From: Streptomyces cellulosae
Lineage (GTDB): Bacteria > Actinomycetota > Actinomycetes > Streptomycetales > Streptomycetaceae
Length of the DNA: 64,000 nt
Assembly: GCF_000721105.1 (NCBI RefSeq)
Contig: NZ_JOEV01000013.1
Span: forward strand, 79,349-143,348
Reading direction: 5' to 3'
Every line of letters begins with the position of its first letter. Position 1 is the stretch's first letter. A program made the translations under genes and the position numbers. Under the pieces are notes generated by a model. That model saw only the letters and a program-made list of their open reading frames with translations, was not told where the DNA came from and did not search any database. Shown here piece after piece: positions 33,628 to 42,279 of the stretch.

Positions 33628-35004
33628 TCACCCCGCAGGCAGGTCGGCCAGGAACCGCGCTCCGGCGGTGTGCCCGGGATCGTGGGACACCTCGCCGCCG
33701 ACGGCGCGGGCCAGGCGTCGTGCGAGCGGCAGTCCCAGGCCCGCGCCGTCGTGCCCGTCGTCATGGTCGGCGCGGCGGCCGGGCTGGAAGAGGTCGTCGA
33801 CGAATGTCTCCGGTACGCCGGGACCGTCGTCGGTGACGGCGATCCGCACGCCGGCGGGCAGCCGCCGCGCGGACACCGTCACCGTGGAGCGTGCGTAGCG
33901 GACCGCGTTGGTCAGCAGCGGGCTGACAATGCGTTCGAGGAGAGCCGGCGCGACCCCGGCCTCCAGTTCCGGATCCGTCACGTCGACGACGGTCTTCACC
34001 TGTTCCCGTGCGCCGAGATTCTCGGCCAGTCGGCACAGGACGGGAACGACGGCCGCGGCCCCGGGGGCCGTTGAGGTGTTCCGCGCACCTTCGCGGGCGT
34101 CGTTCAACAGTGTGTCGCAGATGGTTCGCATGGACTGAGTGGCCTCGGCGATCACCTCGTGGGTGGCACGGGTTTCGGCGGCCGAGCGCGGCCGGGTCCG
34201 CCACCAGTCGAGCTCCATGACGATCCGGGTGAGCGGGGTGCGCAGTTCGTGGGACAGCTCGCCGGTCAGCTGTCGCTCGTGGCGCAGTACGGTGCGTATG
34301 CGATCCAGCAACGCGTCCAACGAGGTTCCCAGGCGGGCCAGTTCGGCCGGCTGGTCCTCGGCGCCGAAGCGTTCGTCGGAGCCGACGGCGCTCCACTGGG
34401 TGGCTTGGTCGGTCATGGTGCGCACGGGGCGCAGCGCCCGTCCGACGGCCAGGCGGGTCAGCGCGTAGGTGCACGCGAGCATGACGGCGTCCAGAATCAG
34501 CGAGCCCGTCAGCAGGGTGTCCGCCGAGTTGCGGTACGGGGCGAGATCCGCGGCCGTGACGATGGTGGCGGTGCTGCGGTGACCGGGCAGGGGCCGGGAG
34601 CACAGGCGGACGAAACGGGGGCTTTCGGTCTCGGCGGTCGTGCAGAGCGGTTTCGCCCGCGCGGCGAGCCTGCCGGCGGCGTTGGTCAGCGTGCTGTCGG
34701 CTGCGGCTGTCGGCGGCTTCTCCACCAGACGGGTCCCGGTGTAGATCCACACGTTCGCGTCGAGGAGGCTGTCGTTGACGGTCTCCAGGACACGCACCCG
34801 GGGACCGCTGGTGTCGACGGTCGTGGCGACGGCGGCCGCACGGCTCAACAACTCGTCGTCCGCCTGGTGCTGCAGATGCCGGTCCATCACGGTGTTGAAC
34901 ACCACGGTGAGGACAGTCATCAGGAGCGCGGCCGTGGTCAGCGCCACGAGCGAGAGCCGGCCGCGCAGCGTGTGGGGAGCCAGACCACGCAGGAGACGGT
35001 TCAT
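33628..35004 (-). CDS. Sensor histidine kinase (EnvZ/OmpR type)
   Basis: 458 residues. Two membrane helices (about 17-37 and 155-175) enclose an extracellular domain of about 115 residues. A HAMP-like segment leads to the H box GELSHELRTPLTRIVMELDW, N box LLTNAVRYA, G1 DDGPGVP and G2 GAGLGLPLARRLA. Its ATG overlaps the regulator's TGA (ATGA). Last gene of the dedA-PAP2-PAP2-regulator-kinase operon; it probably reads an envelope signal. Confidence 0.94.
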   Translation of the reverse strand: MNRLLRGLAPHTLRGRLSLVALTTAALLMTVLTVVFNTVMDRHLQHQADDELLSRAAAVATTVDTSGPRVRVLETVNDSLLDANVWIYTGTRLVEKPPTAAADSTLTNAAGRLAARAKPLCTTAETESPRFVRLCSRPLPGHRSTATIVTAADLAPYRNSADTLLTGSLILDAVMLACTYALTRLAVGRALRPVRTMTDQATQWSAVGSDERFGAEDQPAELARLGTSLDALLDRIRTVLRHERQLTGELSHELRTPLTRIVMELDWWRTRPRSAAETRATHEVIAEATQSMRTICDTLLNDAREGARNTSTAPGAAAVVPVLCRLAENLGAREQVKTVVDVTDPELEAGVAPALLERIVSPLLTNAVRYARSTVTVSARRLPAGVRIAVTDDGPGVPETFVDDLFQPGRRADHDDGHDGAGLGLPLARRLARAVGGEVSHDPGHTAGARFLADLPAG

Positions 35005-35663
35005 GACAGCCGGTGCCCGATCCCGCGCGACGTCTGGAGGCTCAGGCTGCTGCCCGCCTCGCGCAGCTTGCGCCGCAGGCGGCTGAGGTACTGGTCCAGC
35101 GTGTTTTCGCTGACCTGTGCGCCGTCCGGCCATGCCGCCCTGACCAGGTCCCGGCGGCGTACGATGCCGCCGCCCGCGGCCACGAGCGTGGCCAGCAGAC
35201 GGAACTCTGTCGGGGACAGGTCGACGTCGACCTCGCCGACCCTCGCGCTGTGCCGGGTCGCGTCGAGGACCAGATCTCCGGCCGTGGCGGCGACCGAAGG
35301 CGCGGCGCGCTTGAGCGTGGCCCGCAGCCGGGCGACGAGTTCGGCGAGATGGAACGGCTTGGGCAGGTAGTCGTCGGCCCCGGCGGAGAACCCGGACAGC
35401 CGGTCGGTGAGATGGTGACGGGCCGTCAGGAAGATGATCGGGGCGACGAACCCGTTGGCGCGCATTGCCTGGCACACGTCCCGGCCGTCCGCGTCGGGCA
35501 GCCCGACGTCCAGGACGACCGCGGCGATGCCGTCCGTGGCCAGCCGAAGGGCGGTGGCGCCGTCAGGGGCGAGCACGGGCTCGAAGTCCTCGTCGGACAG
35601 GCCGCGGCGCAGCACGTCACGAAGGGCGTGATCGTCCTCGACGACCAGAATCTTGTCGCGCAT
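35001..35663 (-). CDS. OmpR-family response regulator
   Basis: 220 residues. Receiver: EDDHALRDVL acidic pocket, phosphoacceptor Asp in AAVVLDVGLPDADG, switch Thr in FLTAR and Lys in LPKPF. The C-terminal winged helix is VDLSPTEFRLLATLVAAGGG to NTLDQYLSRLRRKLREA. It should bind direct repeats one turn apart; such repeats (TTCAGGTT) stand before the two COG4705 genes 2.5-5 kb downstream. The start overlaps the end of the PAP2 gene by 47 bases. Confidence 0.95.
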   Translation of the reverse strand: MRDKILVVEDDHALRDVLRRGLSDEDFEPVLAPDGATALRLATDGIAAVVLDVGLPDADGRDVCQAMRANGFVAPIIFLTARHHLTDRLSGFSAGADDYLPKPFHLAELVARLRATLKRAAPSVAATAGDLVLDATRHSARVGEVDVDLSPTEFRLLATLVAAGGGIVRRRDLVRAAWPDGAQVSENTLDQYLSRLRRKLREAGSSLSLQTSRGIGHRLS

Positions 35664-36348
35664 GGTCCTCCGTCGGATCTTCGGCCGTATGGGTCGTGTC
35701 TGAGGCGAACGGTGTGGGCAGCCACCGGGCCGCGGCCCAGAGGCACATTCCGAGCCACCCGGTGGCGAACAGCCAGCCGCCGACGACGTCGGTGGGCCAG
35801 TGCACCCCGAGGTAGACGCGGGTCAGCCCGACCGACGCGCCCCAGCCGCCGATGATCAGGACCAGTGGCGCCCTGCCGCGCGGCCCCCGCTCACAGACGG
35901 CGATGACGAGCAGTCCCGCGGTGACGGCAGCCGTGGTGCTGTGACCGGAGGGGAACGCCCATCCGGAGGCGTGCGTTGCCCACTCCGTCCGGGGCGGCCG
36001 GGGCCGGGCGACGAGCTCCATCACCCCGTACCGAAGCGCCTGGCCGGCCGCGAGGCAGACCAGGCAGAGTGCGACGGCGAGCGCGCGCTGCCTGAGGGTG
36101 CGCCCCGCGATGATTCCGGCCAGCACCGCCAGCGCGTAGGGGACGACGCCCGTCCCGGTGGCGGTCACTCCGCGGGCGAACGCCACCGCCACGTCCGGCC
36201 GGTGCCCGGCGGACCACGACAGGAGGTCGGCGTCCGCGAACAGCGGTATGCCGTCGTGGCCCACCACGACCATGGTCAGCACGCCGAACGCCGTCCACGC
36301 GCCGAGGCCGCAGCTGCCGGCCAGGTCGGCGACGTCGCCGCGCTTCAT
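35617..36348 (-). CDS. PAP2-family membrane phosphatase 1
   Basis: 243 residues with six helices. Phosphatase motifs: MELVARPRP (C1), FPSGHSTTAAV (C2, with catalytic His) and TRVYLGVHWPTDVVGG (C3). Such enzymes dephosphorylate undecaprenyl pyrophosphate or phosphatidic acid at the outer face. The polar C-terminal tail (about 30 residues) overlaps the response-regulator start. Second of three lipid-linked genes in the operon. Confidence 0.92.
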   Translation of the reverse strand: MKRGDVADLAGSCGLGAWTAFGVLTMVVVGHDGIPLFADADLLSWSAGHRPDVAVAFARGVTATGTGVVPYALAVLAGIIAGRTLRQRALAVALCLVCLAAGQALRYGVMELVARPRPPRTEWATHASGWAFPSGHSTTAAVTAGLLVIAVCERGPRGRAPLVLIIGGWGASVGLTRVYLGVHWPTDVVGGWLFATGWLGMCLWAAARWLPTPFASDTTHTAEDPTEDHARQDSGRRGRSRPS

Positions 36349-36950
36349 GACGCCGCCAGCAGCGGGCGCAGGCGGGTGGCGGTGAGCCGCAGGGCCGCGG
36401 CCTCCGCACGCCCACGCAGTGCGGACATGACGAGCAGAGCAGTCAGGGCGCCCACCACGACCCCTGCCAGCACGTCGTGGGGGTAGTGCGCGCCGACCCA
36501 GACCCGGGAGGCGGCCATCGCGCAGGCGGCCACCACCGCGACCGCGCCGAGCCGGCGGGAGACGAACAGCAGGGCGACGGCGGCCGCGGCGGCGATCGCC
36601 GCGTGATTGCTGGGGAAGGACCAGTCGCCCGGCGCCGGACACGCCTCCAGTGGGGTCACGTGCAGGCTCTGGCAGGGGCGGTCCTCGCGCACCAGCAGTT
36701 TCAGTACCGCGTCCACCCCGTACGCCAGGATGACGACCAGGGGCGCGGCGAGCGCCGTCACCGACGCCGTGGCGCCCACCCGCCGGGCCCGCCACCAGCC
36801 GATGGTCATGAGCGCCGCGAACAGGGCGAGTCCGTACGTCGACCACGCCGACACCGCGTCGTCCAGCCACGCAGGAGCGTGCCCGGCGAGCTTCACCACC
36901 TCGGTGTAGGCCGAGCCGTCGACCGACGAGCCGTCGAAGGCGACGATCAT
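36345..36950 (-). CDS. PAP2-family membrane phosphatase 2
   Basis: 201 residues. Motifs: KLLVREDRPCQSL (C1), FPSNHAAIAAAAAVALLF (C2, Asn in place of Gly, as in BcrC-like enzymes) and SRVWVGAHYPHDVLAG (C3). The BcrC-like C2 suggests undecaprenyl-pyrophosphate phosphatase activity, which recycles the cell-wall lipid carrier and confers bacitracin tolerance. Overlaps both neighbours by four bases (ATGA). Confidence 0.92.
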   Translation of the reverse strand: MIVAFDGSSVDGSAYTEVVKLAGHAPAWLDDAVSAWSTYGLALFAALMTIGWWRARRVGATASVTALAAPLVVILAYGVDAVLKLLVREDRPCQSLHVTPLEACPAPGDWSFPSNHAAIAAAAAVALLFVSRRLGAVAVVAACAMAASRVWVGAHYPHDVLAGVVVGALTALLVMSALRGRAEAAALRLTATRLRPLLAAS

Positions 36951-37615
36951 CCGCGTGCCTCCTTCGCCTTCGCGGCCCGGCGCGAGCGCCACACCTCGGA
37001 CCCGACCGGGATCAACGACAGGGCGACGATCAGCGCGACCATCGGCAGCAGATAGCGGTCCACGTTCGGCACGGAGGAGCCCAGCGCGTATCCGGCCAGG
37101 GTGAGGCCCAGGCTCCACAGCAGGCCGCCCGTCACCTGCCACACGGTGAACGTGCGCACCGGCACCCCCAGGGCGCCCGCCATCGGGTTGAGCACCGTAC
37201 GCACCACGGGGACGAACCGGGCCAGCACGATCGCCTTCGCATACCCGTACCGCTCCAGCAGTTCCTCCGCGCGTTTCGCTCCCTCGTGCAGGCGGGCCGA
37301 TCTGCTGTGGGCGAGCAGGGCGCCGCCCGCTCTTCGGCCGAGGAGATAGCCGCACTGTGAGCCCGCGAGCGCGCCCACGGCCGCGGCGACCAGCAGCGGG
37401 GCGAGCGACAGCTTCAGGCCGTGGTCGGCGGTACCGGTGCACAGCAGTCCGGCCGTGAACAGCAGTGAGTCGCCCGGGAGGAAGAAACCGATCAGCAGGC
37501 CGGTCTCGGCGAACAGCACCACACCCACGCCCAGCACGCCGAACGCGGCCAGCAGTGACCGGGCATCCAGCACATTGACAGCGAGCTGCGACGATAGGTG
37601 CATGGCTGTGGTCAT
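36947..37615 (-). CDS. DedA-family membrane protein
   Basis: 222 residues from ATG 37615 (AAGGGG upstream). The family pattern is present: ETGLLIGFFLPGDSLLF near the N-terminus and the re-entrant-loop signature RFVPVVRTVLNPMAGALGVP. DedA proteins flip undecaprenyl phosphate or phospholipids. First gene of the operon; its promoter region is shared with the divergent BlaI gene. With two PAP2 phosphatases it forms a plausible lipid-carrier recycling set. Confidence 0.94.
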   Translation of the reverse strand: MTTAMHLSSQLAVNVLDARSLLAAFGVLGVGVVLFAETGLLIGFFLPGDSLLFTAGLLCTGTADHGLKLSLAPLLVAAAVGALAGSQCGYLLGRRAGGALLAHSRSARLHEGAKRAEELLERYGYAKAIVLARFVPVVRTVLNPMAGALGVPVRTFTVWQVTGGLLWSLGLTLAGYALGSSVPNVDRYLLPMVALIVALSLIPVGSEVWRSRRAAKAKEARG

Positions 37616-37673
37616 CGTCGGTTGCCCCTTCGTCCGGATCGTCGGATGCACCGGAACGGCGTCCGACGAACGA

Positions 37674-37708
37674 CTACAATCCTGTAGACGGTCTACTGCA
37701 CTGTAGAC
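37674..37708. promoter_or_regulatory. Interlocking BlaI-type operators
   Basis: CTACA-ATCC-TGTAG (37674-37687) and GTCTAC-TGCACT-GTAGAC (37691-37708) are perfect dyads of the BlaI/MecI TACA-TGTA kind. GTAGAC-G-GTCTAC (37684-37696) bridges them. The block lies between the divergent dedA operon and blaI-M56 pair, so one repressor can shut both. Confidence 0.78.
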
Positions 37709-37732
37709 GATGGCGGGGTGAGGAACGTTCCC

Positions 37733-38101
37733 ATGACCGACGCGAAGGACGAGAGGCGGCCGGCGGGCGAGCTCGAAGCCGCCGTCATGGCCGCCCTGTG
37801 GGCCGCAGGAGTCCCGCTCACCGCGGGGCAGGTGCAGACCGAACTCGGCTCCGGACTGGCCCGGACGACAGTGACGACGATCCTGACAAGGCTGCACGAG
37901 AAGGGCGTGGTCGACCGGGAACGACAGGGCCGTGGCTACGCCTACTTCCCCATACAGGACGCTCAGGGCCTGACCGCCCGGCGCATGCACACCGAACTCG
38001 ACCGGGACATCGACCGGGAGACGGTCCTGGCCCGCTTCGTCGCCCAGCTCAGCCCCGACGACGAGCAGCTTCTGCGTCGGCTCCTGGAGGGTGACGGGTG
38101 A
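37733..38101 (+). CDS. BlaI/MecI-family repressor
   Basis: 122 residues from ATG 37733 (GAGGAACG upstream). The winged helix reads ELEAAVMAALWAAGVPLTAG to RTTVTTILTRLHEKGVVDRE, and the C-terminal helices (LARFVAQLSPDDEQLLRRLL) form the dimer arm that is cut by the partner protease. The stop overlaps the M56 start (TGATG). Operators of the right type lie directly upstream. Confidence 0.95.
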   Translation: MTDAKDERRPAGELEAAVMAALWAAGVPLTAGQVQTELGSGLARTTVTTILTRLHEKGVVDRERQGRGYAYFPIQDAQGLTARRMHTELDRDIDRETVLARFVAQLSPDDEQLLRRLLEGDG

Positions 38102-39027
38102 TGACCGCTGTACTGCTCCTGCCGCTGATCCTGCCTTTCCTCGCGCCGCCGCTGGCACGCCGAACGCTCGACCGTCTCGCCCCCGCCACCGCGCTGTGGG
38201 TGCTCACCGCCTCGGTCCTGGCGCTGGCCGGCGCCTGTGTCGCCGCCCTCGGAGCCCTGGTCCTGACCGGACTGCTCAAGGTCCCCGCCTTGGCAGCCCT
38301 GGGCGAACTCGTCCACCCCCTGCGTACCCCCTCGGACCATCTCGTCCTCCCCGCTGCCGCCGCGGCCACCGGAGTGCTCACCCTCAGCACCTGGACCCTC
38401 GCCCGCTCGGCCCTGCGACAGACCCGCGCCTTCCGCACCGCCCGCGCACAGGCCGACCACCGCCCCGCCGCCGGCGACCTGTGCGTCGTCGACTCCCCCC
38501 ACCCCGACGCGTACGCGCTGCCAGGACGGCCCCACCGCATCGTCGTCACCACCGCGATGCTGCGCAGCCTCGGCCCCGCCGAACGCGAAGCCCTCTTCGC
38601 CCACGAACGCGCCCACAACCAGGCGGGCCACCACTACTTCCTGGCCGCCGCCGAACTCGCCGCCCACTGCCACCCCGCCCTGCGCACCGCCCGCGCCACC
38701 ATCCGGCTCGCCGCCGAGCGGGCCGCTGACGAGACCGCCGCCACCACGCTCGGCGACCGGCGTCTGATCGCCACAGCCATCGCCCGCGCCGCCCTCGCCG
38801 GTCAGGCCTCCCCCTCCACCCGCCCAGACATCGCACCCGCGGCGACGACCGGCCCCGTCCCGCAACGCGTCGCCGCCCTTCTCGCACCCCCGCGGCGCCC
38901 GCGCGCCGCGCGCCGGGCCGCGTTCCTCCTAGTGGTCTGTGCGGGTCTGTCCGTCACCGCCGGAACCGCCGGCGTCGTCGACGTCCACTACGAGGTCGAG
39001 ATCGCCCAGGGCGAGAACGGCCCGTGA
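38101..39027 (+). CDS. M56-family membrane metallopeptidase (BlaR1-like protease part)
   Basis: 308 residues. Three helices, then a cytoplasmic zinc-protease domain with HERAH at residues 168-172 and a downstream Glu region (AERAADETAATT), and a last helix near 285. Unlike BlaR1/MecR1 it lacks the penicillin-binding sensor domain, so the trigger is not a covalent beta-lactam sensor of that type. It should inactivate the coupled BlaI repressor on envelope stress. Confidence 0.9.
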   Translation: MTAVLLLPLILPFLAPPLARRTLDRLAPATALWVLTASVLALAGACVAALGALVLTGLLKVPALAALGELVHPLRTPSDHLVLPAAAAATGVLTLSTWTLARSALRQTRAFRTARAQADHRPAAGDLCVVDSPHPDAYALPGRPHRIVVTTAMLRSLGPAEREALFAHERAHNQAGHHYFLAAAELAAHCHPALRTARATIRLAAERAADETAATTLGDRRLIATAIARAALAGQASPSTRPDIAPAATTGPVPQRVAALLAPPRRPRAARRAAFLLVVCAGLSVTAGTAGVVDVHYEVEIAQGENGP

Positions 39028-39155
39028 CCACTTCGCCTCCTGCGGCCGACCACGCCGTGCTCATCCCCAGGCCGTGATCTTCGCCTACGACCACGGCCTC
39101 GCCCGGCCCACCGTGGACTGAACCGACGACGAGCGGTGGCCGTGAGCGGTGCGGG
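39028..39155. other. Intergenic stretch
   Basis: A short open reading (VIFAYDHGLARPTVD) ends at a TGA near 39121; probably a relic. No terminator recognised. Confidence 0.3.
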
Positions 39156-40244
39156 TCAGCCGTTCGGTCCGGCCGGGGTTGTGGTGGTCTTGAAGCCCTC
39201 GGTCTTGTTGGCCTGAATGGCGAAGTCGTTGGTGAACGTCTTGCTGAGGTCCACCGACGACTTCACGTTGCCGACCAGCTGTTCCGTGGCCAGAGAGGTC
39301 TTCGGACCGCCGGCCGGCATCAGACCGTCCGGGAGGAACTGGCCCTTGTCCTCGGTCAGGGCCGAGATGTAGTCGGCCTTGGTCACCAACTGGTTCGACA
39401 CGTACGAAGCCGGCAGCTTGTTCGCGATGTCAGCCGCGCTGTGAGTGTTGATCCAGTGCATGGTGGCGACGAGCGCGTCGACGACCTTCTGCACCGTGGC
39501 CTTGTGCGAGTTCACCCAGTCGGTGCGGGCCAGCACACTGGCCGCGGGATAGGCGCCGCCCATCGCCGCCGTCGCTCCGGAGGTGGTGGCCAAGTCGACG
39601 GCGGAGGTACCGACACCCTTCTTCTGGATGGCGGCGACCGTCGGCTGCGTCGTCATCACGCAGTCGACCTTGCCGTTCTGCAGCGCCGCGATGGCGGTGG
39701 AGCCCGCACCGACCCCGATCCGGTGGAACTGACTGGTCTTGACGCCCTTCTTGGCGGCCAGGAACTGGGTGAGGGTGTCGGTGCCCGATCCGAGGTCGGT
39801 GACGCCGAGGGTCTTTCCCTTGAAGTCGGCGCCCGAGTGGACGCCCGACTTCTTGGTGCACATCTCACGCTCGCCCGGCGCGCCGGAGAGCTGGACGACG
39901 TCCTCGACCGCCTTGCCCTTCGCCTGGAACTCGATGGTGTGGTTGTACCAGGCGCCCGCCATGTCGACCTGCCCCGAGGCCATGGCTTCCTCGGCGCCGA
40001 CACCGCCGTCCTGCTCGGTGCTCAGCTGGACGTCGACGCCGTACTTCTTGTAGAAGCCGAGCTGCTGGGCGAGTTCGTACGGCAGGTAGATCTGCTTGTC
40101 GAGGCCACCGGCCATGAGCTTGACGGTCGGTGTGCCGCCCGCGCCGCCGGTCGCGGCGGAGGAGTTGCCGGAACAGGCGCTGACGGCGCCGAGGGCGAGA
40201 ACGGTGAGGACGGACGCGGCGACGGCGACGGGTCGTCTGGACAT
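39156..40244 (-). CDS. ABC importer substrate-binding lipoprotein (NMT1/SsuA type)
   Basis: 362 residues from ATG 40244; an ATG four codons earlier is possible, with AAAGGA placed awkwardly for either. The signal peptide ends in a lipobox (GAVSAC). The mature protein follows the nitrate/sulfonate/taurine-type fold: IYLPYELAQQLGFYKKYGVD, EEAMASGQVDMAGAWYNHTI and KGKTLGVTDLGSGTDTL. The ligand is not known; the divergent CitA-like kinase hints at a carboxylate. Confidence 0.9.
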   Translation of the reverse strand: MSRRPVAVAASVLTVLALGAVSACSGNSSAATGGAGGTPTVKLMAGGLDKQIYLPYELAQQLGFYKKYGVDVQLSTEQDGGVGAEEAMASGQVDMAGAWYNHTIEFQAKGKAVEDVVQLSGAPGEREMCTKKSGVHSGADFKGKTLGVTDLGSGTDTLTQFLAAKKGVKTSQFHRIGVGAGSTAIAALQNGKVDCVMTTQPTVAAIQKKGVGTSAVDLATTSGATAAMGGAYPAASVLARTDWVNSHKATVQKVVDALVATMHWINTHSAADIANKLPASYVSNQLVTKADYISALTEDKGQFLPDGLMPAGGPKTSLATEQLVGNVKSSVDLSKTFTNDFAIQANKTEGFKTTTTPAGPNG

Positions 40245-40310
40245 GGCTGACCACATTCCTTTGCTGAGGGTTCTGCGATGAGGTGATGAGGTAGAGGGAG
40301 GCGTGGTGTG

Positions 40311-41189
40311 TCAGAGGGAGTTGGCCTCGGTCGGCGCCGGCGGGCGCCAGGACAGCAGCCGGTGTTCGAGCTTGCCGATCAGCCACTCGGCGCCGAGCAC
40401 GATGACCGAGATGATGAGCATCGTGGCGAACACGCCGTTGGGGTCGAAGTTGTTCTGCGCGGTCTTGATGACCAGGCCGAGGCCGCTCTGCGCGCCGAGC
40501 ACCTCGCCGACCAGCGCGCCGACGATGGCGAAGCCGAAGGCGCTGTGCAGGCTGGCGATGATCCAGGTGAGCGCGGACGGCACGATGACGTGCCGGGTGA
40601 TCTGCGTCTGCGAGGCGCCGAGCACCTTGGCGTTGGCGAGGATGTTGCGATCGACCTCACGGACGCCCTGGAAGGCGTTGAAGAAGACGATGAAGAACAC
40701 CAGTACCGCGGCGAGCAGGATCTTCGGCAGCACGCCGATGCCGAACGCGACGATGAAGATCGAGCCGAGGACGATACGCGGGATCGCGTTGACCATCTTG
40801 ATGTAGGGGCCGAGCACGTCGGCGAGGAAGCGGCTCTGGCCGAGCGTGACGCCGAAGACCACGCCGGTGATGGCCCCGAGGGCGAAGCCGGCGAGCGCCT
40901 CCTGGATCGTGGTCCAGATGTTGGCGTAGAAGGACCCGAACTCGGTGCCGTTCTGGAAGAGGTCGACCAGCCGCTTCGCGATGCCGGACGGCTGTCCGAA
41001 GAAGAACGGGTCGACGATCCCCCAAGTGGTGAACGCCTGCCAGCCGCCGATGACGACGGCCGCGAGGGCGACGCGGGCCGCCCACACCTGCGCGGTGCGC
41101 CGCCGGGCGGCGCGTTTGGCGGCGTCAGCAGCCGTTGACGGTGTCCCGTCCTTGACCGGGCGAGTAGAGACTGCGGACGTTGTAGTCAT
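40311..41189 (-). CDS. ABC importer permease (SsuC/NrtB type)
   Basis: 292 residues, GGAGG six bases before the ATG. About six helices; the cytoplasmic loop is VLGASQTQITRHVIVPSALT-WIIASLHSAFG, the family's G-x(9-11)-P pattern. It forms the homodimeric pore for the binding protein encoded downstream. Its start overlaps the ATPase stop by four bases. Confidence 0.92.
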   Translation of the reverse strand: MTTTSAVSTRPVKDGTPSTAADAAKRAARRRTAQVWAARVALAAVVIGGWQAFTTWGIVDPFFFGQPSGIAKRLVDLFQNGTEFGSFYANIWTTIQEALAGFALGAITGVVFGVTLGQSRFLADVLGPYIKMVNAIPRIVLGSIFIVAFGIGVLPKILLAAVLVFFIVFFNAFQGVREVDRNILANAKVLGASQTQITRHVIVPSALTWIIASLHSAFGFAIVGALVGEVLGAQSGLGLVIKTAQNNFDPNGVFATMLIISVIVLGAEWLIGKLEHRLLSWRPPAPTEANSL

Positions 41190-42046
41190 GCCGTACCTCC
41201 TGCGGTGCGGGCGTAGGCGCGCTCCACCTCCTCGCGCAGCGTTTCCCAGATCTGGTGCTGAAGTTCGATGAAGCGGGGCTGGAAGCGGATCTCCTGGACC
41301 GCGCCGCGCGGACGCGGCAGGTCGATGTCGAAGACCGCCTTGACCGAGCCGGGGCTGGACGTCATGACGACCACCCGGTCGGCGAGCGCCACGGCCTCGT
41401 CGAGGTCGTGGGTGATGAAGATGACCGACGGGCGGATCTGTTCCCACAGGCCGAGCAGTTCGGTCGACATGATCGCCTTGGTCTGCACGTCCAGGGCGCC
41501 GAACGGCTCGTCCATGATCAGGATCTTGGGTTCGTTGATCAGCGCCGCGGCCATCGCCACGCGCTTGCGCATCCCGCCGGAGAGCTGGTGCGGGTAGCGG
41601 TCCTCGAACCCCGTCAGACCCACCCGGCGCAGCCAGTCGCGCGCCGATGCCTGCGCCTGCGGCTTGGGTACCCCGCGGAAGACCGGGCCCATCAGTACGT
41701 TGCCGAGGACGGACTTCCAGGGCAGCAGCGCGTCGGTCTGGAACATGAAGCTGACGCCGTCGGTAACGCCTTCCACCTCACGGCCGCCGACCTTGACCGA
41801 ACCCTCGCTGGGCCGGTCGAGCCCCGACACCATGCTCAGCGTCGTCGACTTGCCGCAGCCTGTCGGTCCGACCACCGCGCAGAACTGGCCCGGCTCCACG
41901 GTGAAGGAGACGTCCTCCAGGGCCGTGAACACCTCACCCGCAGGAGTCAGAAACCGTTTGGTGAGTCCTGAAATCTCGACTCGCGCACTGTCCCGGCCGA
42001 TCTTCTCGGAGCCCGGGCTCACCGCGACATCGTTTCGCGAAGCCAT
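41186..42046 (-). CDS. ABC importer ATPase (SsuB/TauB type)
   Basis: 286 residues. Walker A GPTGCGKST, Q-loop FQTDALLPWKS, signature LSGGMRKRVAMA, Walker B ILIMDEPFGALD and switch His ITHDLDEA are all intact. First gene of the operon ATPase-permease-binding protein. It diverges from the CitA-like kinase gene over a 233-bp region that contains a palindrome. Confidence 0.94.
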   Translation of the reverse strand: MASRNDVAVSPGSEKIGRDSARVEISGLTKRFLTPAGEVFTALEDVSFTVEPGQFCAVVGPTGCGKSTTLSMVSGLDRPSEGSVKVGGREVEGVTDGVSFMFQTDALLPWKSVLGNVLMGPVFRGVPKPQAQASARDWLRRVGLTGFEDRYPHQLSGGMRKRVAMAAALINEPKILIMDEPFGALDVQTKAIMSTELLGLWEQIRPSVIFITHDLDEAVALADRVVVMTSSPGSVKAVFDIDLPRPRGAVQEIRFQPRFIELQHQIWETLREEVERAYARTAGGTA

Positions 42047-42111
42047 CTGAGGTCGTCTCCTTTCCTCACCTCGGAGGTCGAGGAAGGCAGACGCTAAAGG
42101 CCGCCCGGTAT

Positions 42112-42132
42112 TACGTCGCTGTTTCAGACGTA
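42112..42132. promoter_or_regulatory. Palindrome between the ABC operon and the two-component genes
   Basis: TACGTC-N9-GACGTA, perfect 6-bp arms, lies 66 bp before the ATPase start. A candidate site for the CitB-like regulator. Confidence 0.45.
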
Positions 42133-42279
42133 TCTCGCGTTAGTCGTGTTAACGGGGGTTCTGCGCGTTCTGCTCAGGAGGCCGGGGGTGGGCAGAATGT
42201 CCTCGGTGGGACACAATCACGCCACCACGGGTACGGCGCAGGGGCCGTTCCCGGCAGCACGACAAGGGCGAAGGCACCT

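Noticed and set aside
38101..39027. BlaR1 beta-lactam receptor
   Set aside because: The protease part is present but the C-terminal penicillin-binding domain with its SxxK motif is absent, and no beta-lactamase is linked.
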